Shown: positions 1 through 11,230 of the stretch, one piece after another | Numbering within the stretch: position 1 is the stretch's first letter | Layout: each line of letters starts with the position of its first letter | Source of the DNA: Nissolia schottii | Taxonomy: Eukaryota; Streptophyta; Magnoliopsida; Fabales; Fabaceae | DNA length: 64,000 bases | NCBI GenBank assembly: GCA_003254905.1 | Contig: QANU01027021.1 | Location: 1-64,000, forward strand | Direction: 5' to 3' | Program-made: the position numbers and the translations under genes | The notes under the pieces: generated by a model | What the model was told of the DNA's origin: nothing | The model's input: the letters and a program-made list of their open reading frames with translations, nothing else | Databases searched by the model: none

Positions 1-2268
1 CAAAAGTGCTAGTAGTATTATCGGAATTCCCAAAGTAAGGGGTAAAACTAGCAATACAACTTTTTTAGTGTTATGCTTGTGAGGTTTGGTACTTGATGAT
101 GATGGACAAGACTGAAGGCCAGAAACATTACCACACAAGCCTTTATTATTTCTCAATGCTTCAATTGGAGCTTTTTGAAAGGCTGGAACGCTTGGAAGTG
201 AACCCTCTAAGTGGTTGTTTGATATGTCAATAGATATGAGACTAAACATCTCATCAAAACTAGAGGGAATAGCGCCAAAAAGATTATTATGAGAGAGATT
301 CAATGTATCTAAACTCCTCAGTTCTCCAAGCATTGATGGTATTGTCCCATTTAGGAAATTCTTGCCAAGATCAAGGCTTTGAAGATATTTTAATCTTCCG
401 AGCTCAGAAGGGATGCCTCCCTCAAATTTATTTTGGCTCAAATTCAACTTCAATAACTTAGGCAACGTTCCAATTTGTTTCGTGATGAAACCACTGAAAT
501 TATTTGCAGCAAGCTCCAGAGTATCAAGGTCTTGCAATGATGCTATTTGTATGGGAACATTTCCTAGAAGATGATTGTTGCTTAGCAAGAGTTTGATCAA
601 CAAATTCAAGTTACCTAGCTCCTTTGGAATTGTTCCCGCGAGATGGTTGGAAGATAGATCAAGCACATGCAAGTTGGTTGCCTCGCCTAGTTCTTGTGGT
701 ATGCCACCGGACAAATCGTTGTTGGCGATATTGAGGCTTGTGAGGCTATTACATTTCCCCTAGTTTGGTGAAAGGTGGCCATACAAATTATTGTCACTCA
801 ATCCAATGTAGTCCAAATCGGGATATACACCAAACGCATCTGTTATATTTCCAGTAAGCTGATTTTTCTCAAGCCTAAGTCTTATAAGACTGGAGCAATT
901 TTTCAGACTCTTTGGAATTGAGCCTGTGAAATGGTTATTGTTAGCAGAAAATTTTGTCAGCTTTCCACCAATACAAATGTTTCGAGGCAAGTGGCCTGTG
1001 AAGTTATTGTCAAACAAGTGCAGGCTTTCCAAATTGGTGAGCATGTTCATTTCAATTGGAAGGTTGCCACTGAGTTTATTTGAGAATAGAGATAACGTGC
1101 CGAGCTTTGTCAAGTTCCCAATACTGGAAGGAATTGAGCCAGAGAGGCTATTGTCATAAAGGACAAGGGTATGCAAATTGACCAAGTTACCTATGGATGG
1201 TGGAATGGAACCAGAGAGATTGTTCACATAAAGGAGAAGGGAATCCAAACTGCTCAAGTTTCCTATTGCAGAAGGGATTCTACCGGTGAAATGGTTATAG
1301 GACAAATCAAGTCGACTAAGAGTTGCCAACAATCCAATTTCCTGAGGAATAGATCCTGAAAGATTATTCCTCCTAAGGTATAGAATATTGAGGTTGCTCA
1401 AGTTTCCTATTGTAGAAGGGATTCTACCGGTGAGATTGCAATTGCTAATATCAAACTCTATTAGATTTACCAGCTTCCCAAGTTCTTGGGGCATGGAACC
1501 GGAAAGGCCACTGTTTTGAAGATACAGAATCTCCAGGTTCCTCATGTTGACAATTTCTTGAGGGATGGAACCATGCAAGTGATTAAACCCAAACGACAAG
1601 TGCTTTAGGTCCATACGCCAGATTCTAGGAGGAATGCTGCCGGAGAGGTTGTTCCCTCCTAATTCAAGATGTGACAAGTTGGCCAACTTCTCAATAGAAA
1701 TTGGGATAGGACCGGTAAGATTGCACCAAGAAATTTCAATTTTGGTCAAGTTGCTCATTGAGCCAATCTCCTGAGGCATGATGGAGCTATCATAAACATT
1801 ATGTCCCAATGCTAATGTGTGAAGACCAGCCAACTGTGTTATCTCAGATGGAATTTTTCCAGAGAGGCTATTTCGACTGAGGTCAAGATAGGATAGTTTG
1901 GACAGAACACCAATTTGCGTGGGAATAGTTCCAGAAAAGGAATTGTTGCTTATGTCTATAGTGAGGATGTTGGGGAGTGATGACAAGTTGAGACTTTGAA
2001 GCGTACCTTTCAGTCCAAGACTTGTGAGATTTATGCCAAGCACAGACTTGTTCTCACCATTGCAAGTGATTCCTGCCCAGTTGCAAGGAGTGTTGCCTTT
2101 CCATGAAGAGAGCAAAGCCTGACTAGTGTTGTCAAGGCTGAGTCTCCACTTCAGCAGAGCCTTTGCTTCAGCGATATCAGGTGGAGAGGCCATTAAAATG
2201 GAACTGAAGCACGTCATTATTATTAGGAGATACACCAGAAATGGTACGGGGTAATTCTTCATGGCCAT
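1..2268 (-). pseudogene. LRR receptor-like kinase ectodomain with one premature stop; continues past window start
   Basis: The frame starts at an ATG whose first base is 2268 and reads leftward. Residues 1 to about 28 form a hydrophobic signal peptide. An N-terminal cap follows (EAKALLKW, then W.GNTPCNWAGITC). About 17 LRRs of the plant GxIP type run to residue 502, where a TAG codon (760-762) replaces the Trp expected in the common SPNWGKC context. The same frame then stays open to base 1. It encodes about eight more LRRs, the C-terminal cap (NKGLCGN near 135-155) and the start of a hydrophobic transmembrane segment at the edge. The architecture matches LRR-XII/XI-like plasma-membrane receptor kinases of the MIK2-like type, which sense extracellular ligands. 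The kinase domain would lie outside the window. Either this is a young pseudogene or it makes a truncated secreted LRR protein. A base-calling error is the remaining alternative. Confidence 0.85.
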
Positions 2269-2330
2269 AATAGAGGCGTGGAGTTTTCAATCACCGATGA
2301 TGGCTCTAGTACAATCGGAGAAGGATGAAG

Positions 2331-2341
2331 CTTTATTTATA
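2331..2341 (-). promoter_or_regulatory. TATA box of the LRR receptor gene
   Basis: TATAAATAAAG on the minus strand, about 65-75 bp before the ATG at 2268. This leaves room for a 5' UTR of roughly 35-45 bases. Only the motif and its position support the call. Confidence 0.5.
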
Positions 2342-2418
2342 ATAATGTTTCCTTAGATTGACTATAGATTGTGAGTTCTTATCGGTTGATTTTTGTTCTT
2401 GTTAAGAACTATCTATAG

Positions 2419-2621
2419 ATTGGGGACGCTCTTTATCGTGCGCGGGGGGAATTGATCAATTTGCACTTCGGTGAGCCCAACCGGCTTGGACTCATGCGCG
2501 CGAGCCTAACTCCCTTCTCAACTTTTTTTACCAATACAACAACTACTAAAGGTATATAAACATTTAAAAGGTTTGTGATCTAACCAATGTGAGACTAGAG
2601 CTTTTCAAATACACAAGCTTT
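2419..2621 (-). repeat. ~205-bp dispersed repeat, copy B (inverted relative to copy A)
   Basis: The reverse complement matches 3661-3862 almost base for base from AAGCTTGTGTATTTG to AGCGTCCCCAAT. It carries a diverged upstream element (GTCTCACATTGG), a TTTATATA box about 25 bases further on, and the intact hairpin arms GAGTCCAA and TTGGGCTC. It lacks the T-run seen at the 3' end of copies A and C. It ends about 150 bp upstream of the LRR receptor ATG and points in the same direction as that gene. Confidence 0.85.
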
Positions 2622-3660
2622 AATTTACTTGTGGATTTGGTTGTTCATGAACACACACTTGGATCCTAAATTTCAGCTGTGAATTCTCATGGAAGACCAC
2701 TATAATTAATTTCCCAAAAATAACATACAGCAAAATGAAAAAGATTCATAAATAATGGAGATAGAAATATGGAAACACCGAATGGGCATGGGGATTGTCC
2801 ACATTCACAAAGTGCCATGATTTGGCAGTGTGTTACATTATTGTTAGCTTCTTTGTTTTGGCAATGAGTGCAGTGGCAGAGGGGTTGTAGTCACGCGCAC
2901 TTCTAGTTTAGTATAGTGGCCCTGCTGCCAGACATCACAGGCGCACCATTTCAACCCTTCACATGTGACTCTCAAATTTGTCTCTCCCAAGCTTTAGATT
3001 CAAAATTAATCTCTTTTATATTTTCACCATGCCGGTTCTTCTATCCATTGTTCGGAAAAATTTATGAGCAAGTGAATCAATGTATTGAAATTATTTAAAC
3101 TACTATAGAAAATTAGATTATCGGTAAATTGCTGCACCTTCTTTTCTGAAGTTAATAAAAATATTACAAGTTGCAAAAATATATACTAACCGTTTCTTAT
3201 GAGATGCCTTTATATTCTAAGCAATGTGACAAAGAGCACCACTTTAAATCAAGATTGCTTGAGTTCCTTGCTGTGACAAGGACCATAGACCAGCTTACAA
3301 AAACAGAGCACATTAAAAATGCTGTGATTTTTCAACTAACGAAGAAAAGCAAGTTGGATTAATTCATACATACTCCGTCATTGTAAATCATACACTGCCC
3401 CTTTGGATGAATTCTTTCGTACCATTTCTCAGTTTACCCATTTTCTTGTGAATGATAGATGCTAATTAGTATTCTCTTCGTTTCATAATGATTGTCCATT
3501 TTTTGCTTTTAAGTTTGTCATTCACTTAATATATTTAGTTACAATTGTATATATTATTAGAAAATAAAATTATTATATTTTTAGTCCATAAATGACGGAA
3601 ATTAAAACAAGATTGAATAAAGAAAGAGTTTCGCTAATAAAGAAAGCTGAAATTTAGGAT
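2622..3660. other. Spacer between the two inverted ~205-bp repeats
   Basis: There is no convincing gene; the short open frames have no recognisable protein features. Near 3473-3505 there is a sequence resembling one end of a mariner/Stowaway MITE (TTCGTTTCATAATGATTGTCC-like), but I found no partner end. Confidence 0.4.
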
Positions 3661-3871
3661 CAAAGCTTGTGTATTTGAAAAGCTCTAGTCCCACATTGAT
3701 TAGCTCACAAACATTTTAAGTGTTTATATACCTTTAGTAGTTGTTGTATTGGTAAAAAGAGTTGAGAAGGGAGTTGGGATCGTGCATGAGTCCAAGCCGG
3801 TTGGGCTCACCGAAGTGCAAATCGATCAATTCCCCCCGCGCACGATAAAGAGCGTCCCCAATTTTTTGCAA
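3661..3871 (+). ncRNA. Candidate small-RNA cassette: ~205-bp repeat copy A with USE + TATA promoter
   Basis: GTCCCACATTG (3688-3698) matches 10 of 11 bases of the plant snRNA upstream sequence element RTCCCACATCG. TTATATA (3724-3730) follows after 25 bases, the short spacing typical of plant Pol III snRNA promoters. A start about 25 bases downstream would fall near 3751-3756. A T6 run at 3862-3867 could terminate Pol III, giving an RNA of roughly 110 nt. Within it, GAGTCCAA and TTGGGCTC around a GCCGG loop (3788-3808) form an 8-bp hairpin with one G-U pair, kept in copy B. USE-TATA pairs also occur in some plant LTRs, so an LTR-type origin is not excluded. I do not recognise the RNA as any known U snRNA. 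Confidence 0.35.
3688..3730 (+). promoter_or_regulatory. USE-like element and TATA box of copy A
   Basis: GTCCCACATTG and TTATATA are separated by 25 bases. In plant snRNA genes this distance (about two helical turns) goes with Pol III and about 33-34 bases with Pol II. The layout is seen directly; promoter activity is inferred. Confidence 0.45.
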
Positions 3872-5159
3872 ATAAAACCATATTTTTCGTACATCCCTAA
3901 CCAGGTTAACAAAATTTGAAAATGTAGTTATGATTCCTTATAAATTCACTACCCGTCCACGGAATCTATGTTGTGGTCGAGTTTGCACTAAATTCGCCTA
4001 CAAAGCTGGCGAGTCTGACTTGAATTCACCTACGGGGTTGGCGAATTTAGTTAAAAATGGGGTTTGCGCTTTGTACTTGATTCGCCAATCGTGTTGGCGA
4101 ATTTACACTAGATTCACCTCTTCCGTGGCCCTCTATCACTCATTCCCTATTAAGTTACTTTTAGTTTAGATGTCATTTTCTCCAAAGTCTTTTCCTCCCA
4201 AGCTACTCTTCCATTCTCTTATTTTCTCTCTTTTTCTAAAATTCAAATTATCTCTAAAACTGAAATTCCCTCTCTCGTCCTCTAAAATTCTATTTTCTCT
4301 CTCCAATATTTCTCTCTTGCTCCCTCCAATTTTCTTTCCTTTTCTAAATTCTATCTTTTTTATCTCCCGGTAAATTTCTCTCTCTATATCTAAAATTATA
4401 TGTGACAACTAATTATGATTAAATAAAATTAATCCTGTCAAAATATTTGTCAAAATCTTAAAAACTTAGCTTATATCTCGAATGACTTATATATTTGTAT
4501 GATAAAAAGGTAAAATAAAAATTAAAATGAATCATAAAAATTTATTAAATAAAATAATGAACCCGTAAAAATAACGGTACAACATAAATTCTAGTTTTGA
4601 ATTTCATAATCCTGTCATTTTTTTTCAGAATTTTGTTCATAACATTTGTCCTTTTTTACATATCAATCAATAAAGATTATTTTTTGCTTTTCAATTTTAC
4701 CCTCCCTCCATAATAAGTGTACTCATAATCGACCAAGAAATTATATGGCACTAATATAATGAATTAACTAGATGTTGAAAACTAAATAAGCATATTTAAG
4801 TAATATATTGTATAATTAGCTTTCATTTTTTAAAAACAATTAACCTTTGGTTTGGTATAATTAGCTTTTATACGGTTTTATACGCAATTAATGATGATTA
4901 TATGTATAGCCTATAATTATACACAACGCGCGCGCCCTAATCCTGAACTCGTTTTCGTCATCATTTCCATTCATCGTTTTCAACCTCTCATCCTTGTTAT
5001 GTTATGTTTGACATTGTCATCCTGTGTCATTCTCTCATCCTCTCATCTTCCTATCATCGTTATCCATTCTTTGATTATCATCATCATCGTCCTTTCTTTG
5101 ATTATCCTCTCATCATCGCCATTCAATTTTCTATTATGTTTATCATCATCATCATCATC
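3872..5159. other. Intergenic: quasi-palindromic TTCGCC/GGCGAA repeats, pyrimidine tract, TCATC-rich tract
   Basis: 3950-4115 contains several short units built from TTCGCC or TTCACC facing GGCGAA around AC/GT-rich centres. 4180-4390 is a CT-rich tract with repeated TTCTCTC and AAAATTC words; the open frames on both strands there are compositional artefacts. 4960-5159 is rich in TCATC/CATC units that run directly into the CACTA terminus. No gene is visible. Confidence 0.5.
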
Positions 5160-5182
5160 CACTACTAGAAATATGACTATTA

Positions 5183-5600
5183 CCGTCGGTTAGTTTTTGA
5201 CGGTATTACCGTCGGCATTTACCACTTTACCGACGGTAACCGGTTCGCGGAAAAAACCAAGCAATATGTCCATTACTGTCAGTAACAACCGACGGTAAAC
5301 TCTTCGAAATAATAGTCGGCACTATTTCCTGAGCATTTAATTACCTTTACCGTCAGTAATATCCGACGGTAAAAATTTTATTTAAAATTTTCCATTTTGG
5401 CTCCAAAATGTTGGCGCCATTTAATTGGGTTACCGTTGGTTTTGCTTAGATCCGACGGTAACTTTATTAATAAAAATGCATCGTTTTTGGGAAGCAAGTT
5501 ACCGTCGGTAATGTGTTTAATAAAACGATGCGTTTTATTTTATATTATTACCGTCAAAATTCAATGGTTACCGTCGGTTATGTCCGCCGGTAATGTCTCA
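5183..5600. repeat. Left subterminal ACCGTCGG repeats of the CACTA element
   Basis: About eight copies of ACCGTCGG or its complement CCGACGGT, in both orientations, in roughly 400 bp (for example near 5183, 5205, 5229, 5290, 5366, 5450, 5501 and 5568). Confidence 0.85.
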
Positions 5601-5644
5601 GATCCGAACACTTAAACGAATTTGGTTTCTCTTGTTCCCATTTT

Positions 5645-5900
5645 GTTTTGTACTTCCTCTTCTTCTGCTCTTTCCTTCGTCCTCCCCTCTACTCCCTTCT
5701 TCCCACCGTCACCTCACCACCGCGGAACCAGTACGGCACGCCGACTGCGGAACTAGTGCGGAACCACCACCGCGGCTCCACCTACGCCCATCCATACTTC
5801 CTCTTCTTCTGCTGTTTCCTTCGTCCTCCCCTCCACTCCCTTCTTCCCACCATCACCTCACCACCGCAGAACCAGCACGGCACGCCGACCGTGGGAGCAA
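5645..5900 (+). repeat. Imperfect ~96-bp direct repeat inside the CACTA element
   Basis: The block starting near 5648 (ACTTCCTCTTCTTCTGCT...) recurs near 5800 with a few substitutions, both ending in GGCACGCCGAC. The GC-rich unit reads as a Ser/Pro/Leu-rich peptide in more than one frame. A captured 5' end of a host gene is possible, but nothing identifies one. Confidence 0.7.
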
Positions 5901-5932
5901 CCACCGCAGACCACCCCACCACCGCTAGGTAG

Positions 5933-8208
5933 AGGTCCACCTTGGCTTGTTATTGATTTTGGTTTTCCCTCTGTTTGATAGCTGAGAAGTTGTTGTAATG
6001 CATGAAGTTGTAGGTAAATTAAATGAGTTAGCTTTATTTTGACTCACTCTCTCTAAGGTGACAAGGCTTGAAAGTATGATAGAAAGAGTGTTTATTTAGT
6101 AGGTGCTTGTAGGTATAGTTACACTCATTCATAGTGGTATATAAGCAGGAACCGTCTTAAAAAAGTTGGCAATAGAATCAGCAAAACATTCATCACTATC
6201 AATTGATTTATGTATTAGCTTTCGTATTTTGGTCTGCTACCAACAAGTCATTCTGATAGTCAAGAAGTTTCATAACTTGAAATGTTTTAAATAGTTTAAC
6301 TGTTTGGCTAGGCATGTTTAGTCTCAATGTTGATCAATTATAAAAGCTCACTACTCTTTTATGTTCTATCAAATGGATGCATTGAAGACAAAAATGTCTC
6401 TGTATAGGATGTGTAGGGCTTTGATGCCTGGAGATGAAAATTTGACCGACGAAGCAGTATGGGAAACTCTTCCTGTAAGATGTTATTCATCAGTTGATAA
6501 ATTAGTTGATTTGTGGCCTGTGCTAGCATCTGCTTGGCAATTTAAAGTATTCAGCTTTAATGGTTTTTAAGTAGCACTCTTTGAAAATCCTTAATGTATG
6601 TTAGAGTTTTAATTATCATAGAGAGACATAGAATGCGAAATAGCAATAAGATTGTGATAATATCCATAATTTCAAAGCCTTTGATGGTACGGATCTAGAT
6701 GATGCTTATCACTTAATGTTCGTTTATATGGGTTTAGGGTAGAGATCAAAATTAAATTATCTTTGTTTTCTCTTTATGAAAAGTAAAATTAAACCTGCGA
6801 TAACTATGATTTATATAAATAAACCATAACTTTCCTTTCCTTTTCACTTTAGTCCTTGTTTTTCACTGCATTGACAATTATTCCTTTTATGTACAAATTG
6901 TGGCTTGCTGACTCTCATTTTAGTGATTCCTTTGATTTTCTGTTGGTGGTTTATGTCATTGTGACATCTTTTTGGTCATACATTTTGTTTCCTGATCATG
7001 GATAATGTTTCACATTTCATTCTTATGAATAGCCTTATAGCCATGTTGTGTATAAGCTTCATACATGACCTGGATTTTGAAGGGTGATAAGTAAAATTCA
7101 TGCATTCGGCATAAGTATGATATGTGCTCTGTATTTCTTTTCTCCATCATATAAGGATGTGTAGTGTAGGGACTAAGGAGGAAAAGGAGGATTAATCACA
7201 CTCAATGTTCAAAACCATTTTTTTCTCGTCTTAATAATTGACATTACCTTATTCAAGACTTGATTACAACAAGTATGACATTACCTTATTTTCTCGTCTT
7301 TTACTCAGCAGATTATGTCATTTTTGCTTTTTGTCTCTATTTTCCCGAAAGCCCAACACTAAGTTGTATACTTTTGTTTTCTAGCACTTCTGGATTTCAA
7401 TATCCATGGTCTTCTTTACTGCTGCTACAGTGTTTGTTCTTCTAAAGATAAGTGGTAAGTTTTTATTATCTCTTGAAAACTATTGTTAATAGTGTCATTA
7501 GCTTCTTTTCTGTCTTATTTAATTGTTACGGTGGAGCTTAATTCTGATTATAAAAAGAATTGCAAAACTAGAAGCCATACTAACACTATGTTGAAGATTA
7601 TAAAAGGAAGCAAGTATCAGGGGTTGGGTGCACTTGAAGAATAACTATAAATACGACCTACTCTGTTAAAAGCATAAGTTCTAGCAGGTTTCATTCGCAG
7701 CACTGAAAAGATGATATCAAGAAATAACTGCTGCTTGATGTCTAACTTTATTTTCACTTTTACTCTTATAGTTACAATTTTCAATAACTACTCATTACTT
7801 GGTACTTCTACTCTTATGATTGCTATTTAAAATAACTATTCCCTACTGTCAAGCCCTGCTAGTAATAGATCAATAAGGTTTCTGTTTTGTGCAAAAGATT
7901 TGTCTTGGATAAAATATGATTCACCCATTTGTATTATTACTTATTGTTAACATTGTTTATGCATAGAAAAATTAACTTTTGTGAGGAGTTTCTATAAGAA
8001 TGCAATTTAGTAACTGATCAGTAGTTTCATGCAAAGAGAGAGAGGGGGGGAAACGTGAGAGAGGTGGCATGTAATTATCTCAATAGCTTTTTGGTTCTAA
8101 GCTATAAGTGGGTGGGTGGGAAAAGAAAACGGTTACTCTGTGTGTGTGAGTATAGGTGGCATACTTTCAAGCCTTGTTGCCTCAGAGAGAGAGTCAAAAT
8201 GAAGTTAA
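5933..8208. other. CACTA interior without a recognisable transposase
   Basis: AT-rich DNA. A short frame at 6361-6570 (begins MFYQMDALKTKMSLYRMC) looks more protein-like than its surroundings and could be a captured gene fragment, but I do not recognise it. A GA-rich tract lies at 8034-8065. No other coding or RNA signal is seen. Confidence 0.3.
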
Positions 8209-8327
8209 CTCATATTTCAAAAGTTTTAGCCTCACATTGGTTAGATCACAAACCTTTTAAGTGTTTATATATCTTTAGTAGTTGTTGTATTAATAAAAAG
8301 AGTTGAGAAGGGAGTTGCGCTCGCGCG
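8209..8327 (+). repeat. ~205-bp repeat copy C, left part (split by the chromovirus)
   Basis: It matches copies A and B from the CATATTTCAAAAGTTTTAG region through TTTATATATC and GAGTTGAGAAGGGAGTT. The USE is degraded (GCCTCACATTGG) while the TATA box is kept. The last five bases, GCGCG (8323-8327), are the target duplication of the retrotransposon. The copy resumes at 17469. Confidence 0.85.
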
Positions 8328-9998
8328 TGTAACAACCCACTCTTTTCTTAGTAGAAATTTCCCGAATAATTGCTCGTAGAACCTTGGTATGAGTAAGTGT
8401 GTGGAAGTCTGTAGGAATTATTCAGATGAGTTGTGATAAATTTCGACGACACTCAAATAATTCCTACTGACCCTCAGAATTGGATGATGAGGTTTAACTA
8501 GCTGTTAGACGGAATTCTGCGGAGTTTCGGACGATTCCGCAGACACTAAAATTGCTCCGTTTAGCGTGTAAAATTGAGCAGAGCCCGAAGTCTCCGGAAA
8601 CCCCACCGGTACCAGGGAAAAGTCTCAGACACCTTAGGATAGTCCCACGACCCCATCGGGAAGGTTGGGAAAGAACGAAACCGCGAGCCGACGGTTGTCG
8701 GTAGACATAAGAGCGTAGAAACGGGTTGAAAGTATCTGTGAAAAATACTCTCCGGAGGAAAATTTACAAACACCTTCTAAGATTAATATTCTTAGGTAGA
8801 GGGAAATTAGAGGATCGCGACGGTACAAGCGGAATATTTTTCAGACGACAGTGCGCGACGCACCGACACTGCGAGCGATAAAATGCGAACGAAACAGGAC
8901 CGGGAGGCGGTCAAAGATGGCAGCCCACGTGATGCAATTCAGATTTCAAAGGAAATAATAAAAAATTCCTAATTATTATTCATGATGTGACAATGAGGTT
9001 ATCTTCAAAATTAATTAAATTAAAAAGGAAATTAAAAATGGCAAAATTGTAAATAAACCTAAGGGCAAAAAGGTAATTATGGGGGGCAGATTTTGGATAT
9101 AAATAGACAGCCCCTATGCAGAAAAAAATTAGAAAAATTGCTATCCTAGGGGAAACTCTGTCCGTTTACCCAGAGACTCTCTGCAGAAACTTCACCGGGA
9201 AGCTTGGATCGCGCCCAGAGCTCGGAGAACGACTCTCCTACCCTCTTCCTCACCACCGAACAGCCCTCCACTAAGTGGGTAGTAAGCACGAGTAGTTCCC
9301 CTATCACTTAGTAATGTAGATAAATCCGTTCGGAACTTTAGGGCAGATAATAATCAGTAGGATGATTAGTATGCATGTTCACTTAGAAATCTCTAAGCGG
9401 CCTGAAGTCCGACCTAATATGACACGAGATCTATAGGAACTAAAGTTATTTCCACTGAGAACCTACCGTTCTCACTCCCACTGCCTTATGCCTTCAGGAA
9501 CCTATGATGACTCATATTTTGAGGATGTCGACGAGCTGCCCGAGGAGCCGTGAGCGGTCATGACAGGATATGGGCCCAGAGACAGTTGGATACCGGGATT
9601 TTTTTATCAAGGGCATGCTAAGTAGTGTTCCAGTAGCCCTTGCATTTTGATACTATGTATTTGGATTATGTATATGTTATGTGTACCTTACTTATTATAA
9701 GTATAACTATGTGACTTTGTATGATGGATCAACCGAATGTATATTCCATGCTTCATTTTTATACTGTTATCTGCTAAGCCCAAGGGCTTTACCGCTTGTT
9801 ATATATTGGTTCTTTCCGACGCATGGCTCTATTTTAGTAATTAATCGATGCAAAGGAAAAGTTTAAAAATTGGTCTCTATTTTCGTAACCAACTACTTTT
9901 GAAAGATAACGATGGACTAAGGTATTCCCACCAGGTAGTAAACAACCTAGTGAGCTTTGCGTACGACTTAAGCGTATGCAGTTAGCTAGGGTGTTTCA
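8328..9998 (+). repeat. 5' LTR of the chromovirus (internally deleted)
   Basis: Starts TGTAACAACCC and ends GGGTGTTTCA. A TATA-like TATAAATAG near 9099-9107 marks the likely transcription start region. It lacks about 1.09 kb present in the 3' LTR; the junction lies at 9279-9284 (AAGTGGGTAGTAAGC). Confidence 0.93.
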
Positions 9999-9999
9999 T

Positions 10000-10011
10000 T
10001 GGTATCAGAGC
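10000..10011 (+). other. Primer binding site (initiator Met-tRNA)
   Basis: TGGTATCAGAGC lies one base after the 5' LTR. It is complementary to the 3' end of plant initiator Met-tRNA and is the usual primer for minus-strand DNA synthesis in chromoviruses. Confidence 0.9.
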
Positions 10012-10166
10012 AGTTTGGTCCAAAAGAGCCTGAGGACTGAGCTGCACTATGCTTTCGAGCATGATTACGGTGTATGTTCCAACTAAGTGGTATGCGCTAA
10101 GTTTCTGTGTATTTGCCTTTCTTGAGACTAATCAACTCGGAATTGTGCAGGTACTACACATTAGAC

Positions 10167-11230
10167 ATGCCGCCCCACAGGGATACTACACAGCGCACCC
10201 CTGAACCTGCAGATCTTGCATATGCTCTCAGGGAGATGGCCCAGGCTACTGTACAGATAGCAGCCTCCAATGCTCAACGCAACGCCCCCCAAACAGCTCA
10301 GGAGATCGAGGCCCTGAAGTATCGGAATTTCACCCAGGCTAATCCGCCAGTGTTCGAAGGAATGATGGCCTGAACTGGTCCATGGCTGGATCAGAAAGTT
10401 GGAGCAGATTTTCGAGGATATTCCATGTACTGAGCAGAAGGTTAAGTTTGCTTCTAGAAAGTTAGAAAGAGCAGCAGGGGAATGGTGGGACACGACCAGG
10501 CCCTAGTTCGAGCAAGATAATGATCAGGTGACTTGGAACCGGTTCAAGGAGGTGTTCCTGGATAAATACTTTCTACAGGAGCTGCAAGACAGGAAAAAGG
10601 CAGAGTTTTTGGAGCTCAAGCAGGGAGCCATAATTGTTGCAGAGTATACCGCAAAGTTTGAGAGACTCTGCAGGTATTCACCGACGTACAGGTTGCACTC
10701 AAATGAGGGTTGGAAATGTGTGAAGTACCAGCGAGGGCTGAAGCCGGAGTTGAGGGTATTCTTGAACGTGTCTGGTGTGCGAGACTATGCTACCCTTGTC
10801 AACACCTGTCTGGCTCAGGAAGAGGCCAATAGAGATTTGGCAAAGGTACGCAGTGAGAGGTACAAGAAAAGGTTTGATGAAGCAGGCGGTTCCCAAGCAG
10901 AGCAGAGAAAGAGGGGACCTTTTCAGGCATCAGTTGCAGGAAGGGGCAGAGGTCAGTATCTGCCAAGGCCACAACAGGGAATGGGGAGAGCCCCGAATCA
11001 ACCCCGATCGGGACCATCGCGGGCAGGAACCCCAGCAGTGAGACCTCCACCATCAGGTACTCCGAGTCGTAGCATGCCGGAGGCTCAGCAGCTAGCCGAT
11101 CCCCGCACACCCTGTCTGAAATGCGATAGGGGACATCTTGGAGAGTGCCTAGCAGGCTAAGGGGTTTGCTTCAGATGTGGCAAGGCAGGTCATTTTGTGA
11201 AGGACTGCCCAATAGACCCGCCGTCCGCCC
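10167..11230 (+). pseudogene. Chromovirus gag (capsid and zinc knuckle), broken
   Basis: It begins with an ATG at 10167 and encodes a capsid-like region (VTWNRFKEVFLDKYF, later RGLKPELR) followed by a basic Gly/Arg/Pro-rich segment and a CxxC...GHxxxxC zinc knuckle ([14 protein letters not shown], near 11170-11211). Breaks: a frame change near 10370 with a stop at 10372, a TAG near 10503, and a TAA at 11158-11160 just before the knuckle. Gag would package the element RNA. It cannot give a full-length protein from this copy. Confidence 0.85.

Noticed and set aside
4166..4408. Overlapping frames on both strands (charged on one, Ser/Phe-rich on the other)
   Set aside because: Created by the pyrimidine-rich tract; no homology or splice context.
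4690..4740. Mariner/Stowaway MITE end (CTCCCTCCATAATAAGTGTAC)
   Set aside because: No inverted partner at a plausible distance and no TA duplication could be shown; the same holds for the similar phrase at 3473-3505.
5157..5159. 3-bp target duplication of the CACTA element
   Set aside because: Left flank ATC and right flank CGT do not match, so no duplication is claimed.
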